From Candidatus Limosilactobacillus merdigallinarum (lineage in GTDB: Bacteria; Bacillota; Bacilli; Lactobacillales; Lactobacillaceae), in NCBI GenBank assembly GCA_019114515.1, contig DXFH01000001.1, positions 62,001-126,000 of the forward strand: a DNA stretch of 64,000 nucleotides, given 5' to 3'. Position 1 is the first letter of the stretch; each line of letters starts with the position of its first letter. Shown piece after piece: positions 10,075 to 19,491 of this stretch. The notes below the pieces were generated by a model. The model was not told the DNA's origin. It ran no database searches and saw nothing but the letters and a program-made list of their open reading frames with translations. The position numbers and the translations under genes were made by a program.

Positions 10075-10836
10075 CTAAAAGTACCGCAAAACAATGACAA
10101 TACCACAACCAATCGCGATCGCCGTAATCACGGCTTCCAAAGCTCGCGTCGGTCCGCTAATCAAATGACCAGATACTAGGTCACGAGCAGCGTTAGTTAA
10201 AGCAACGCCGGGAACTAGCGGCATCACGGCACCAATAATGATAGCATTCACGTTGCCAGTCCAACCGAGCTTATAAGAAAAGCCAGCCATTAAGGCAATC
10301 AGAAGCGATGAGACAAATTCACCCATGTACTTAATCCGGAATTTTTTAACCAGCCAGAGGTAGAACCAGTAGGAAACCCCACCAATAATGAAGCCCGCCC
10401 AACTATCTTTCACATCATTAGTGAAGACAATCATCAGGGTGAGACTCAAGATCGCAGCGGCCATACACTGGGTAAACAAAGACAGCTGCATCTTACTGTG
10501 GTCGACATCTTGCAATTTGTCATAAAGGTCTTCAAGACTCAGCTTACCGGTAGCAAATTCACGGGATAATTCGTTGACCGCAACTACCTTGGCCAAATTA
10601 TCCGCCCGTGACCGAATATCAGTGGCTTCGGCATTCGGCATTCGTTCCGCCGACACCACGATCCCCGTAACGGTAGTGAAAGCTTGGAAATAATGCAGGC
10701 CGGCATTTTGTGCAATGCGGTACATCGTATCATTAACCCGCTCCATGTTTGAACCGTTTTCGATCAATAATTTACCTGCTAACAAACTACAATTTAATGC
10801 TAAAACTAGTCGCTCGTTATCGACCACTACGTTCAC
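10075..10836 (-). CDS. Threonine/serine exporter ThrE domain protein (DUF1212)
   Basis: AGKLLIENGSNMERVNDTM, MPLVPGVALTNAARDLVSGHLISG. Confidence 0.8.
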   Translation of the reverse strand: MNVVVDNERLVLALNCSLLAGKLLIENGSNMERVNDTMYRIAQNAGLHYFQAFTTVTGIVVSAERMPNAEATDIRSRADNLAKVVAVNELSREFATGKLSLEDLYDKLQDVDHSKMQLSLFTQCMAAAILSLTLMIVFTNDVKDSWAGFIIGGVSYWFYLWLVKKFRIKYMGEFVSSLLIALMAGFSYKLGWTGNVNAIIIGAVMPLVPGVALTNAARDLVSGHLISGPTRALEAVITAIAIGCGIVIVLRYF

Positions 10837-11025
10837 CCTCTTTCAATTCATCCTGAAACAGTTTAACAGAGTTTATCCCGAAATTTGCATTAATTTGTCA
10901 AACTTTTCCTAAAGAATATCCAATTAAGAAATTAACGTCCAAATACCATACATAACAGTATTTGGACGTTGTTCGTTCTTTGTCGGCTACTAGACAAAAG
11001 TAAATTCATTACAAACACAAACTTG

Positions 11026-11724
11026 TTAATTATTCTTGGCCGCTTTTTCGTCAATAAAGATATTATGAGAAGCCTTGTAGGAAATATTAATTGGATCCGA
11101 CTGGCCCTTCTTTGTCACCACGATGGGTCCTTCAAACGGCTCGTGCTTAACAATATTGAGTTGATCATGCAGATTAATATGCAAGTCGCTCAAGTAGGTT
11201 AACAGCTCGTGATTATCCAAAAAGCGTTCCACTTCTACTGTTTCGCCGTCTTCACCATCCGATAGCAAGCGGTGACTAACCTGTGAAAAGTGGCCAGAGG
11301 CATCCGGAATGACTCCACCGTGCGGGCAGGTCTTGGGGTGGTCTAGAAAATTATCCAGGGCTGTCGCCAGCCGGTCACTGGTTTCATGCTCCAAAACTTC
11401 TGCTTCTGAATGCACATCGGCAACCTGGTAGTGCAGCTTTTCGGCCAAAAAGTCTTCCCAAAGACGGTGCTTGCGAACTAATTCAGCTGCATAGGCACAG
11501 CCCTTCTTCGTCAACGAAATACCAGCATACGGCTCATGTGACACCAAACCTTCCTCGGTTAATTTCGTGATCATTTCCGTCACCGAACCGGCAGCAATCC
11601 CCAGACCGAGTGAAATTTCCTTGTTGGAGACCTTCTTTTTGCCTCCACCTAATTCAAAGATAATTTTTAAATAATCTTCCTTCATTGGCGTCATTAGTTG
11701 CCACCAGCCTTCTTTCATAAACAA
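11026..11724 (-). CDS. mntR: DtxR/MntR family metal-dependent regulator
   Basis: MKEDYLKIIFELGGG wHTH, CPHGGVIP and EVLEHETSDRLA dimerisation/metal motifs. Confidence 0.8.
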   Translation of the reverse strand: MFMKEGWWQLMTPMKEDYLKIIFELGGGKKKVSNKEISLGLGIAAGSVTEMITKLTEEGLVSHEPYAGISLTKKGCAYAAELVRKHRLWEDFLAEKLHYQVADVHSEAEVLEHETSDRLATALDNFLDHPKTCPHGGVIPDASGHFSQVSHRLLSDGEDGETVEVERFLDNHELLTYLSDLHINLHDQLNIVKHEPFEGPIVVTKKGQSDPINISYKASHNIFIDEKAAKNN

Positions 11725-11817
11725 GTGTTGAATACAAAGTGATTATAGCATACCATAATGTTAACAGTTTGGATAACCTAACTTAATTTTTATTTTCATA
11801 TGATAAGGAGTGATTTG

Positions 11818-12723
11818 ATGGACTCACACCGTTTGCGCGGCCAGAACTTTCTGATTGTCACGGTGCTGAATTGGCTCATCACCATCGTTGAAATCATCGG
11901 TGGTTTAGTTTCCGGTTCACTAGCTTTACTCTCGGACGCTTTTCATAACTTAGGCGACTCGTTCTCAATTGTCTTAGGCTATGTCGCCCAATTAATCTCT
12001 CATCGTCCGGAAAGCAAGGAACGAACGTACGGTTACCGGCGCGCAGAAATTTTATCAGCATTATTAAACGCGCTTTTTCTCATTGTTATTTCGGTCTTCT
12101 TGATCGTGGAAGCTGCTAAGCGTTTTGCACATCCACACCCGGTCAACGGTGAAATTATGCTGATCGTCGCCATTATCGGATTGCTAGCAAACTTTGCCAG
12201 TGCTTTTCTATTACATCGGGGTAGCAAAGAGAGCTTAAATGTGAAGGCTACCTACTTGCATGTGCTCAGTGACGCTTTATCATCCTTGGCCGTTATTGTT
12301 GGTGGTTTCATCCTGATATTTGTCGATCTGCCGTGGTTGGACCCCGTCTTAACCATTGCCGTTTCGCTTTATGTTGCCAGTGAAGCTTGGCCCATCGTTA
12401 AACAAACCGTTAGTATCTTGATGCAGTCATCACCTGATCTGGACTTTACGAGCATCGACCATGACCTCATGCAGATTAAAGGCGTCAATGATGTGCACCA
12501 TGTTCATGCCTGGCAAATTGATGAGCACCGCATCATCTTCTCTGCGCATATTAGCTGCGATAACCTGCAGCTATGTCAGTTAGGTAAAATCTACGACCAA
12601 ATCAATGATGTGCTGCAAAAGAAATATGGTATTGCACACGTAACGATTCAGGCCGAATGCGATCGTGGTGATGACAAAGAAATGTTTAACACCAAAGAAG
12701 ACCAGCAAAATATCTGTAACTAA
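11818..12723 (+). CDS. Cation diffusion facilitator (CDF) family transporter
   Basis: SLALLSDAFHNLGDSFS, HVLSDALSS, HVHAWQID; AAGGAG RBS before MDSHRL. Confidence 0.87.
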   Translation: MDSHRLRGQNFLIVTVLNWLITIVEIIGGLVSGSLALLSDAFHNLGDSFSIVLGYVAQLISHRPESKERTYGYRRAEILSALLNALFLIVISVFLIVEAAKRFAHPHPVNGEIMLIVAIIGLLANFASAFLLHRGSKESLNVKATYLHVLSDALSSLAVIVGGFILIFVDLPWLDPVLTIAVSLYVASEAWPIVKQTVSILMQSSPDLDFTSIDHDLMQIKGVNDVHHVHAWQIDEHRIIFSAHISCDNLQLCQLGKIYDQINDVLQKKYGIAHVTIQAECDRGDDKEMFNTKEDQQNICN

Positions 12724-12747
12724 TTGCTACATCAAGACATCAAAAAG

Positions 12748-12786
12748 CAGTCATTGGATTCATTCATCCAACGGCTGCTTTTTATT
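12748..12786 (+). terminator. Rho-independent terminator
   Basis: AAGCAGtcatTGGATgaattcATCCAacgGCTGCTTTTTATTTT-like inverted repeat. Confidence 0.65.
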
Positions 12787-12803
12787 TTGATTAATATTAT
12801 GCA

Positions 12804-13496
12804 TTAGAACAATTTACCGACACCAAAGTGGATGGTAATCGTAATTAGGCCAATTATGATATTACGAATAACCGCAATCTTGACCAAACCATTGCCCAAC
12901 TTGGAGCTGATGTAGCCAGTCAATGCACTGGTGGCCACAACCGCTAGAATCGTTGCTGACCACTTGTAGTGACCGGGTACAAAGGTCATGGCTATGAGTG
13001 GCAACAGTCCGCCGGCTGCTGCCGCAAAGAGTGACGCAAAGGCAGCATCCCACGGATTTAAGTAGTGACCTAATTCGATATCATACTTAATCCGGACAAC
13101 CGTTTGCAAAGACTTTTTTTTCAGCAAGTCATCCGCAATGGCCATTGAAGTTTCCGCAGAGACGCCCTTATTAACGTAATAATCACGAACCGCCCTGCGT
13201 TCGCCTTCAAAGTCTTCTTTTAATAGTCGCTCTTCTTTAGCAACGGCCGACTTTTCAGTATCCTTTTGCGTACTAACAGAAGCGTATTCACCACAAGCCA
13301 TGGAAAAGGCACACGCGAGCAAATCTGAGAGACCGGCAATAAAAATCGTAAATTTATCTGTTGTAGCAGCCGCTACGGAAACCAACACGCCGACAACTGT
13401 TAAGATGCCATCATTAGAGCCCAGGACACCGGCACGCAGCGTGTTCAGCTTCTCTTCCATCGTCTGCTTTTCTTTTTTATTTTTCGCGATCATCAA
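12804..13496 (-). CDS. VIT1/CCC1 family metal transporter
   Basis: LRAGVLGSNDGILTVVGVLVSVAAA; ACGEYASVSTQKDTEK. Confidence 0.83.
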   Translation of the reverse strand: MMIAKNKKEKQTMEEKLNTLRAGVLGSNDGILTVVGVLVSVAAATTDKFTIFIAGLSDLLACAFSMACGEYASVSTQKDTEKSAVAKEERLLKEDFEGERRAVRDYYVNKGVSAETSMAIADDLLKKKSLQTVVRIKYDIELGHYLNPWDAAFASLFAAAAGGLLPLIAMTFVPGHYKWSATILAVVATSALTGYISSKLGNGLVKIAVIRNIIIGLITITIHFGVGKLF

Positions 13497-13508
13497 TGTT
13501 CACCTGCC

Positions 13509-14192
13509 TTAGCGCTTTAACAATTGACCGATTAAGAAAGTCACGGCCATCGTCAATAAGCCGGATACGGTATTGCGGATCACCGACTTTAGTTTGTTCG
13601 GATTATTGCCTAAAACAGCCGCAATGTAACCAGTGATGACTAATGCAATTAAGACCGCAATCACCGTTGCTATAATCCGTGTAGCTGGCGGAAATGTGGT
13701 GACCGCTACCATTGGCAAGATTGAACCCAATGGAAAAGAAATGAACGAAGAGAGTGCCGCCGCATAGGGACTGGTAAATTCATTGGGATTAAAGCCGTAA
13801 CGTTCCTGGACGGCCGTGCCCATGGCATCCTTATCCATCAGTTCTTTAGTAGCTTTCTGTGCCAAGTCTTCAGAAATATCCTGGTCCATGTACTTTTGCT
13901 TTACATAATTGAATTCGCCTTGCGGATCCTCGGCCAACCGTTCCTTTTCTTCGACTAAAGCCATCCGTTGCGAATCTTTTTGGGTACTAACAGAAACATA
14001 CTCCCCCATGCACATAGAAATGGTGCCCGCCAAACTGCCGGATAAACCAGAAATTAAAATTGAATAACTATTGCTAGTGGCAGCGGCAACCCCAATTACA
14101 ATTCCGGCAACGGAGATAATCCCGTCGTTTGCACCCATGACAATTGCCCGCAGAACATTAATCCGCTGTGCCAATGACATCTTCTTTGCCAT
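13509..14192 (-). CDS. VIT1/CCC1 family metal transporter (second copy)
   Basis: LRAIVMGANDGIISVAGIVIGVAAA; CMGEYVSVSTQKDSQR; start trimmed to MAKKMSLAQ. Confidence 0.83.
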   Translation of the reverse strand: MAKKMSLAQRINVLRAIVMGANDGIISVAGIVIGVAAATSNSYSILISGLSGSLAGTISMCMGEYVSVSTQKDSQRMALVEEKERLAEDPQGEFNYVKQKYMDQDISEDLAQKATKELMDKDAMGTAVQERYGFNPNEFTSPYAAALSSFISFPLGSILPMVAVTTFPPATRIIATVIAVLIALVITGYIAAVLGNNPNKLKSVIRNTVSGLLTMAVTFLIGQLLKR

Positions 14193-14359
14193 TTTATTAC
14201 TTCCTTCCCTGCGCTGTTTAGAATCATTATAAAGTGGTAATTCACAAAAGTAAAGTTCATTTGCCATTGCCTGTCATTTATTTAGAAGTGTTGTAAATTA
14301 AAATCAAAATAAAAAACGCTGGCAGCCGCCAACGTTTTGAATGCACACGCTTGATTAAG

Positions 14360-14836
14360 CTAATTTTCTTGTTGGTCTTCTTCGGTCCGAATAACAAAGA
14401 CAGAAGTGCCAGAGTGTTTAACCATGTATGAAGCCTGTGAACCCACTTCTTTACGATTGCCTGGCTTACCAATTGAACCCACAATTAATAGGTCAGGGTG
14501 AAATTCCGGAATGACATGGTTACAAATACGTTCAGAAGGACGATCGCCTTCATCGATAATTGCGGTGATCTTTTGCGGATCAACGCCGTAATCAATCGCT
14601 GCCTGAACATATTCATTAATCCGTTTCTTTAATTCCTCACGACTAGAGTGAATGTAATCCTTGTTCAATGCCTGGTAAACATTCACCTTGTCTGTTTCGT
14701 AAACGGAAACAATTCCCAATTCAGAATTGTTACGTTTGGCCTTGTCAACAGCATATGAAAAAGCTGCTCGGGCGTCAGGAGCATCGTCAACCCCCACTAA
14801 AATCTTATGATAATGTGCTGGTTTAATGTCGAACAT
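14360..14836 (-). CDS. Universal stress protein UspA family
   Basis: KILVGVDDAPDARAAFSYAV, DLLIVGSIGKPGN...GTSVFVIR. Confidence 0.87.
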   Translation of the reverse strand: MFDIKPAHYHKILVGVDDAPDARAAFSYAVDKAKRNNSELGIVSVYETDKVNVYQALNKDYIHSSREELKKRINEYVQAAIDYGVDPQKITAIIDEGDRPSERICNHVIPEFHPDLLIVGSIGKPGNRKEVGSQASYMVKHSGTSVFVIRTEEDQQEN

Positions 14837-15058
14837 ATTTTTCCCCTCTCCATAGTTGTGGACAACGCACCAAATCCGGCAGTGCGGTTGGTGGTCAATT
14901 CCATTTCTTATGTTACTACTAAATTATGTTTTGTAAACATTATTTTTTAGCTGAGCCTAAACATTTTCTACTATCCCGTTAATAATTGACACATTCCATT
15001 GTTAGTAAACTAAGTAGGCGTTATCATAAAGGCGTATCAATCGATCGGAGGTTTAATT

Positions 15059-16594
15059 ATGGCAAAAAAAATGATTGATCATTACTTTTATGACGAAGCT
15101 GCCTACGACTACCACGATGGCGGTTACGTTCCACTGAAAGTTCCTGATATTCCTCAACAAAAACTGAATATCCCTTCCTTATTGAAGCCGGATAAAGAAA
15201 CGGATACCGACATGTATTACACCGTCACTGCCCAAACCGGTGAAGTGCAGCTATTGCCAGGTCAAAAAACCAAGACTTGGGGTTACAATGCGCCTTTACT
15301 CGGGCAAACCGTTGTGTTTAAAAAGGGCAAGACCATCCATGTACACTTGGTAAACCACCTGCCAGAAGTTACCACTTTTCACTGGCATGGCTTAGTTATT
15401 CCCGGGCCAATTGAAGACGGGGGCTGCCACGCACCCGTTTATCCGGGCGAAGAAAAAGACATTACTTTTAAGATTAACCAGCCAGCTGCCTTTGTTTGGC
15501 TCCACGCTCACCCATGTCCATCAACGGCGGAACAGGTTTGGCATGGCCTCGCTTGTGGCGCCATTGTTCAAGATGAACATGAAGCCCGCATGCCCCTGCC
15601 GCGCAACTATGGAGTAGATGATATTCCAATTATCTTGCAAGACCGGCGCTTCCATGAAGATAATCAATGGGACTACCGTGCCGACTACGACCCCGATGGC
15701 GTGATGGGACCAACCCCAATGATTAACGGCACAATTAACCCTTACTTTGATGTCACTACGCAAAAAGTACGCCTGCGTTTCTTGGATGGCGCTAACCGGC
15801 GTGAATGGAGGCTGCACTTTTCTGACGACCTGCCGTTCACCCAAATTGCTGGCGATTTAAGTCTCTTGCCACATCCGGTTAAGATGACCAAAATAATGAT
15901 CACCTGTGCCGAGCGACAAGAAATCGTTGTCGACTTCGGCAAGTACAAGCCTGGCGATGTCGTTACCCTTTACAGTGATGACACACCATTAGTTCACTTC
16001 CGCATTCATGAATTCAAGGCGGACAACACGCCAATTCCGGATACCTTATACCAGACTCCTAATCCGAAGGTGGACGCCGACTTACCTGTTCACCACGTCA
16101 CCCTTGATGGCATGGATGAATCAGTTGCCATGAACGGTAAGAAATTCCAAATGGAACGCATTGACTACCAAATGGAGGTCGGCCAGGTACAACTGTGGGA
16201 TATCCTGAACACAAACGACAAGCCGGGTATGATCCACCCTTATCACATGCATGGCTGTCACTTTACGGTCGTCTCGCGTAACGGCAAGCAACCTTATCCA
16301 AATGAACTTGGTTTAAAGGATACGGTCGTTGTTAACCCACAAGAACACGTGGTCATCAAGGTCTGGTTCCCGGTTCCCGGGATCTTTATGTACCATTGCC
16401 ATATCATTGAACATGAAGATGGTGGTATGATGGCACAAATTAAGGTCATTGATCCTAATGACCCTGATAAGAAGTATCATTTGATGGACCATCACACCCT
16501 GATGAAGGCGTTTGCCGAAGAACGTGGCGTCTCCATGGATAACCTTTGGCTAGGCGGCATGGATTCCTACAAGAAGATGGGTGTCGAAATGTAA
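15059..16594 (+). CDS. Multicopper oxidase (laccase/CueO-like), no signal peptide apparent
   Basis: All four copper motifs: HWHG, WLHAHPCP, HPYHMHGCHF, HCHIIEHEDGGMM; GGAGG RBS. Confidence 0.9.
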   Translation: MAKKMIDHYFYDEAAYDYHDGGYVPLKVPDIPQQKLNIPSLLKPDKETDTDMYYTVTAQTGEVQLLPGQKTKTWGYNAPLLGQTVVFKKGKTIHVHLVNHLPEVTTFHWHGLVIPGPIEDGGCHAPVYPGEEKDITFKINQPAAFVWLHAHPCPSTAEQVWHGLACGAIVQDEHEARMPLPRNYGVDDIPIILQDRRFHEDNQWDYRADYDPDGVMGPTPMINGTINPYFDVTTQKVRLRFLDGANRREWRLHFSDDLPFTQIAGDLSLLPHPVKMTKIMITCAERQEIVVDFGKYKPGDVVTLYSDDTPLVHFRIHEFKADNTPIPDTLYQTPNPKVDADLPVHHVTLDGMDESVAMNGKKFQMERIDYQMEVGQVQLWDILNTNDKPGMIHPYHMHGCHFTVVSRNGKQPYPNELGLKDTVVVNPQEHVVIKVWFPVPGIFMYHCHIIEHEDGGMMAQIKVIDPNDPDKKYHLMDHHTLMKAFAEERGVSMDNLWLGGMDSYKKMGVEM

Positions 16595-16616
16595 ATACTT
16601 AACTGGAGGGTTGCGT

Positions 16617-17054
16617 ATGAAATGGTATGACAAAACATTCGATCAAATAACAACTAATGAACTCTTTGACATTAACCTGTTAAGAGCCAACGTATTTAAC
16701 GGCGAGCAGAAATGTATCACCCCCGACCCGGACCTGATGGATAAACAAGCACACCATGTTTTTGCAATTGAAGATGGTAAGTTAGCTGCCTATGGTCGCT
16801 ACTTTGAAGAAGACGATCATGCTAGTCTGGGTCGTGTCGTGGTTAACCCGCTCTTTCGGGGCCGAGGCCTCGGCTCGCAATTAGTTGAGCATATTCTTGC
16901 TGGCATTAAGCAAAATTATGCTGGCAAGCCAATCATTATCCATGCGCAGTGCTATGTAAAAGACTTGTATGCACGCTTTGGTTTCAAAGAGACCGGTGAT
17001 ATTTTCTTTGAAGCAGAACGCGAACACATTACGATGACTCATCCAGCTTTATAA
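16617..17054 (+). CDS. GNAT family N-acetyltransferase (ElaA-like)
   Basis: GRVVVNPLFRGRGLGSQLVEHIL, HAQCYVKDLYARFGFKETGD. Confidence 0.85.
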   Translation: MKWYDKTFDQITTNELFDINLLRANVFNGEQKCITPDPDLMDKQAHHVFAIEDGKLAAYGRYFEEDDHASLGRVVVNPLFRGRGLGSQLVEHILAGIKQNYAGKPIIIHAQCYVKDLYARFGFKETGDIFFEAEREHITMTHPAL

Positions 17055-17069
17055 TTACTGTCAGTATGA

Positions 17070-17106
17070 AAAACGGTCGCTAGACAATTCTAGCGGCCGT
17101 TTTTTC
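17070..17106 (+). terminator. Rho-independent terminator
   Basis: AAACGGtCGCTAGacaattCTAGCGgCCGTTTTTTC. Confidence 0.75.
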
Positions 17107-17140
17107 GGTTATTCTCGTAATGCACTAATATTTAATCTAC

Positions 17141-18367
17141 TTAGTTAAAGTCAAGACGAAAACCAAAGTGCTGATCTTCACCAATCAATTTGTTAGCATG
17201 ACGTTCCATTACGTGACGCCGATTACCAAACATCATCCAGGCGGTAATACCACCCAACACGATGAATTCGATTAACAGGGTCAGCCAATCCATATAATTA
17301 GTATGACCAGCCATCGTTGATGTACCGGAAACAGTAAAGGCTGTCCAGTCAAATAAGAAGTGAATCAGCATCGTCAGCCATAATTGACCCGTGTACAAGT
17401 AAACAACGGACAAGAATAGGCCTAACAGGAAGGCATTGATTGCCTGCACAGTGGTCATATCAAAGTGCTGGTCAAACAAATTGAAGTAATGCATCAAACC
17501 AAAGAGCAGGGAGCTAACGATTACTGCCCAGCAAACCCGATTCTTCCAGTTACGCATTGCGTACAGACAAGTACCCAAAAAGCCAAAACGTACCAGGGAT
17601 TCTTCCCCAACAGCCGCTTCAAAGGATTTTGCTGTAAGCATTTTACTTGGCGTGTGCCAGCTGAAATAATAGGAGAACAGTACGTTATACCAATGGTCTC
17701 CCGTTCCATAGGCGTTCCAGATGATCAAAGCGGCTGCAACAATTAGTAGGATAGCAATTACCCACCAACTAACATCCCAGCTAAAGCGCGGTTTTAATCC
17801 GGGCCACGATAATTCCCAAGTACGCATTACGGTAGTTACTAGCAGGAAAAAGGCCAGCGCTCCCGCAGCACCACTGGAAATTAGCACAACAAACGTATGC
17901 GGCCCCATGAATTTTTGCGGTAACGCAACATCCATCCCAAACACAACAATGTTAAACCACCAAAATAGGCAAAAGATCCGGGCAGCTGCCCATTTTAACT
18001 GACCGCCAATTTCACTAGCAAAGGGAGCAAACATTACTAAATAGTAGAGCATGGTTAAGGCCACTACGCCACGAGCAGGAAGCTGCAGTCTGACGATAAT
18101 TGACCGGGTTACAAAGCCCCATACTACAATTAAAATTACGGGTTGAACAATTGCCTGCAGCCAGCGGTTCCCCACTTTTAACCATGTGGGTGCAGCATTC
18201 CAACTAGTGGTTACCAAGCCGATCACCGTAATCAAAGTTACCGGAATCATCCGGTAAACTAAAACAATCCCATGAACGGCTTCCCAAGCACAAATTAACA
18301 ACAGTAAAAACGTCACCACTGTCAGCTGTGCTAAATACCAAATGTGGAGGTAATCTTTTCCTGACAC
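17141..18367 (-). CDS. CPBP family intramembrane metalloprotease (CAAX/Abi)
   Basis: EESLVRFGFLG, FGLMHYFN, MLIHFLFDW motifs in TM protein. Confidence 0.8.
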   Translation of the reverse strand: MSGKDYLHIWYLAQLTVVTFLLLLICAWEAVHGIVLVYRMIPVTLITVIGLVTTSWNAAPTWLKVGNRWLQAIVQPVILIVVWGFVTRSIIVRLQLPARGVVALTMLYYLVMFAPFASEIGGQLKWAAARIFCLFWWFNIVVFGMDVALPQKFMGPHTFVVLISSGAAGALAFFLLVTTVMRTWELSWPGLKPRFSWDVSWWVIAILLIVAAALIIWNAYGTGDHWYNVLFSYYFSWHTPSKMLTAKSFEAAVGEESLVRFGFLGTCLYAMRNWKNRVCWAVIVSSLLFGLMHYFNLFDQHFDMTTVQAINAFLLGLFLSVVYLYTGQLWLTMLIHFLFDWTAFTVSGTSTMAGHTNYMDWLTLLIEFIVLGGITAWMMFGNRRHVMERHANKLIGEDQHFGFRLDFN

Positions 18368-18608
18368 TTCATTTCCTCCTAATCAATTAATTGTCAGTGA
18401 TGATCATAACAAAGCTCGAGGCAGATAAAAAGGCTTGTTAGTTGAAACTTGAAATTATATTAATTACTTAATTTTATTTCGCAACGGTTATGTATTTTGT
18501 GATCAGGGTGTTTGCCATCATTTTTGCCCTGCCAGTTCAGTTTATGTGCTTCAAATGGCCATTCTTTGTTTATAATAAGTGCATTAATGCTTTAAAGAAG
18601 GTTCAATT

Positions 18609-19360
18609 ATGACAGTCGTTTTGTTTATTACACTGATCGGTGTGGGAATTGCTGGGGGTATTTGCGGTAGTGCCGTTGGCATCGCTTCATTAGCATCCTA
18701 TCCAGCATTGCTCGCCTTGGGCATGCTGCCCGTTACCGCCAACATCACCACTACGTTTGCTAACATTGTGTCCGGGATCAGTTCAGTCTTGCATCTAGCA
18801 AGGAATTGCATGGTCACTGGAACTTTGTCCTCAAAGTTTGGCCACTACTATTAAGCGGGAGCATCGTGGGGGCTTTACTTCTCTTTGCTTTCCCACAATC
18901 AGTTTTTCAACGGGTGGTTCCTTTCTTCATCCTGTTAGCTGCCGTCCTCATGCTGGTGCACAGAGGTGAGACAACACAACGGGAACAACATTCTTCCTTC
19001 GTCATTTTCCTATCATGGGCAGCCATCTTCTTCACCGGTATCTATTCCGGCTACTTCGGTGCTGCTTCCGGTGTTATCATGCTGGCACTGTTCAACATCA
19101 TCACTGATGAACCATACAAGATTTATAATGCCGAAAAAAATGTCGCAATGACTGGGGCCAACCTAACATCACTGGTTGTCTACTTTACCCAAACCAAAAT
19201 TGTCTGGTCATGGATTTTCCCAATGGCAATCGGGTCGATCATCGGCGGCTATGTTGGCCCAATGATTGTCCGTCACCTACCTGACCGGCTAGTTAAGATT
19301 GTGGTTGCCATTGCTGCCATCATTTTAGCCGGCACCTTGGCTTACCAAGCCTACTTCTAA
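18609..19360 (+). pseudogene. TauE/SafE family sulfite exporter, single frameshift
   Basis: Two overlapping frames join as ...SSVLHLAR/ELHGHWNFVLKVWPLLLSGSIVGALLLF; break near 18800 (aaggaattg). Confidence 0.8.
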
Positions 19361-19456
19361 ACGAAAATCAACGTAATTAGTCTCTAGTAAGTTAAATTCT
19401 CACTAAAGGATTTGCTATATCAGCATTTTGACTACTTATTACCAAATTTAAGACAC

Positions 19457-19488
19457 AAAAAAGGGCATCTTCTCAGATGTCCCTTTTG
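19457..19488 (-). terminator. Terminator of RNase J gene
   Basis: AAAAGGGACATCTgagaAGATGCCCTTTTTT on minus strand. Confidence 0.75.
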
Positions 19489-19491
19489 ATT

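Noticed and set aside
14278-14484. 68-aa minus ORF
   Set aside because: Overlaps the usp gene end and terminator in another frame.
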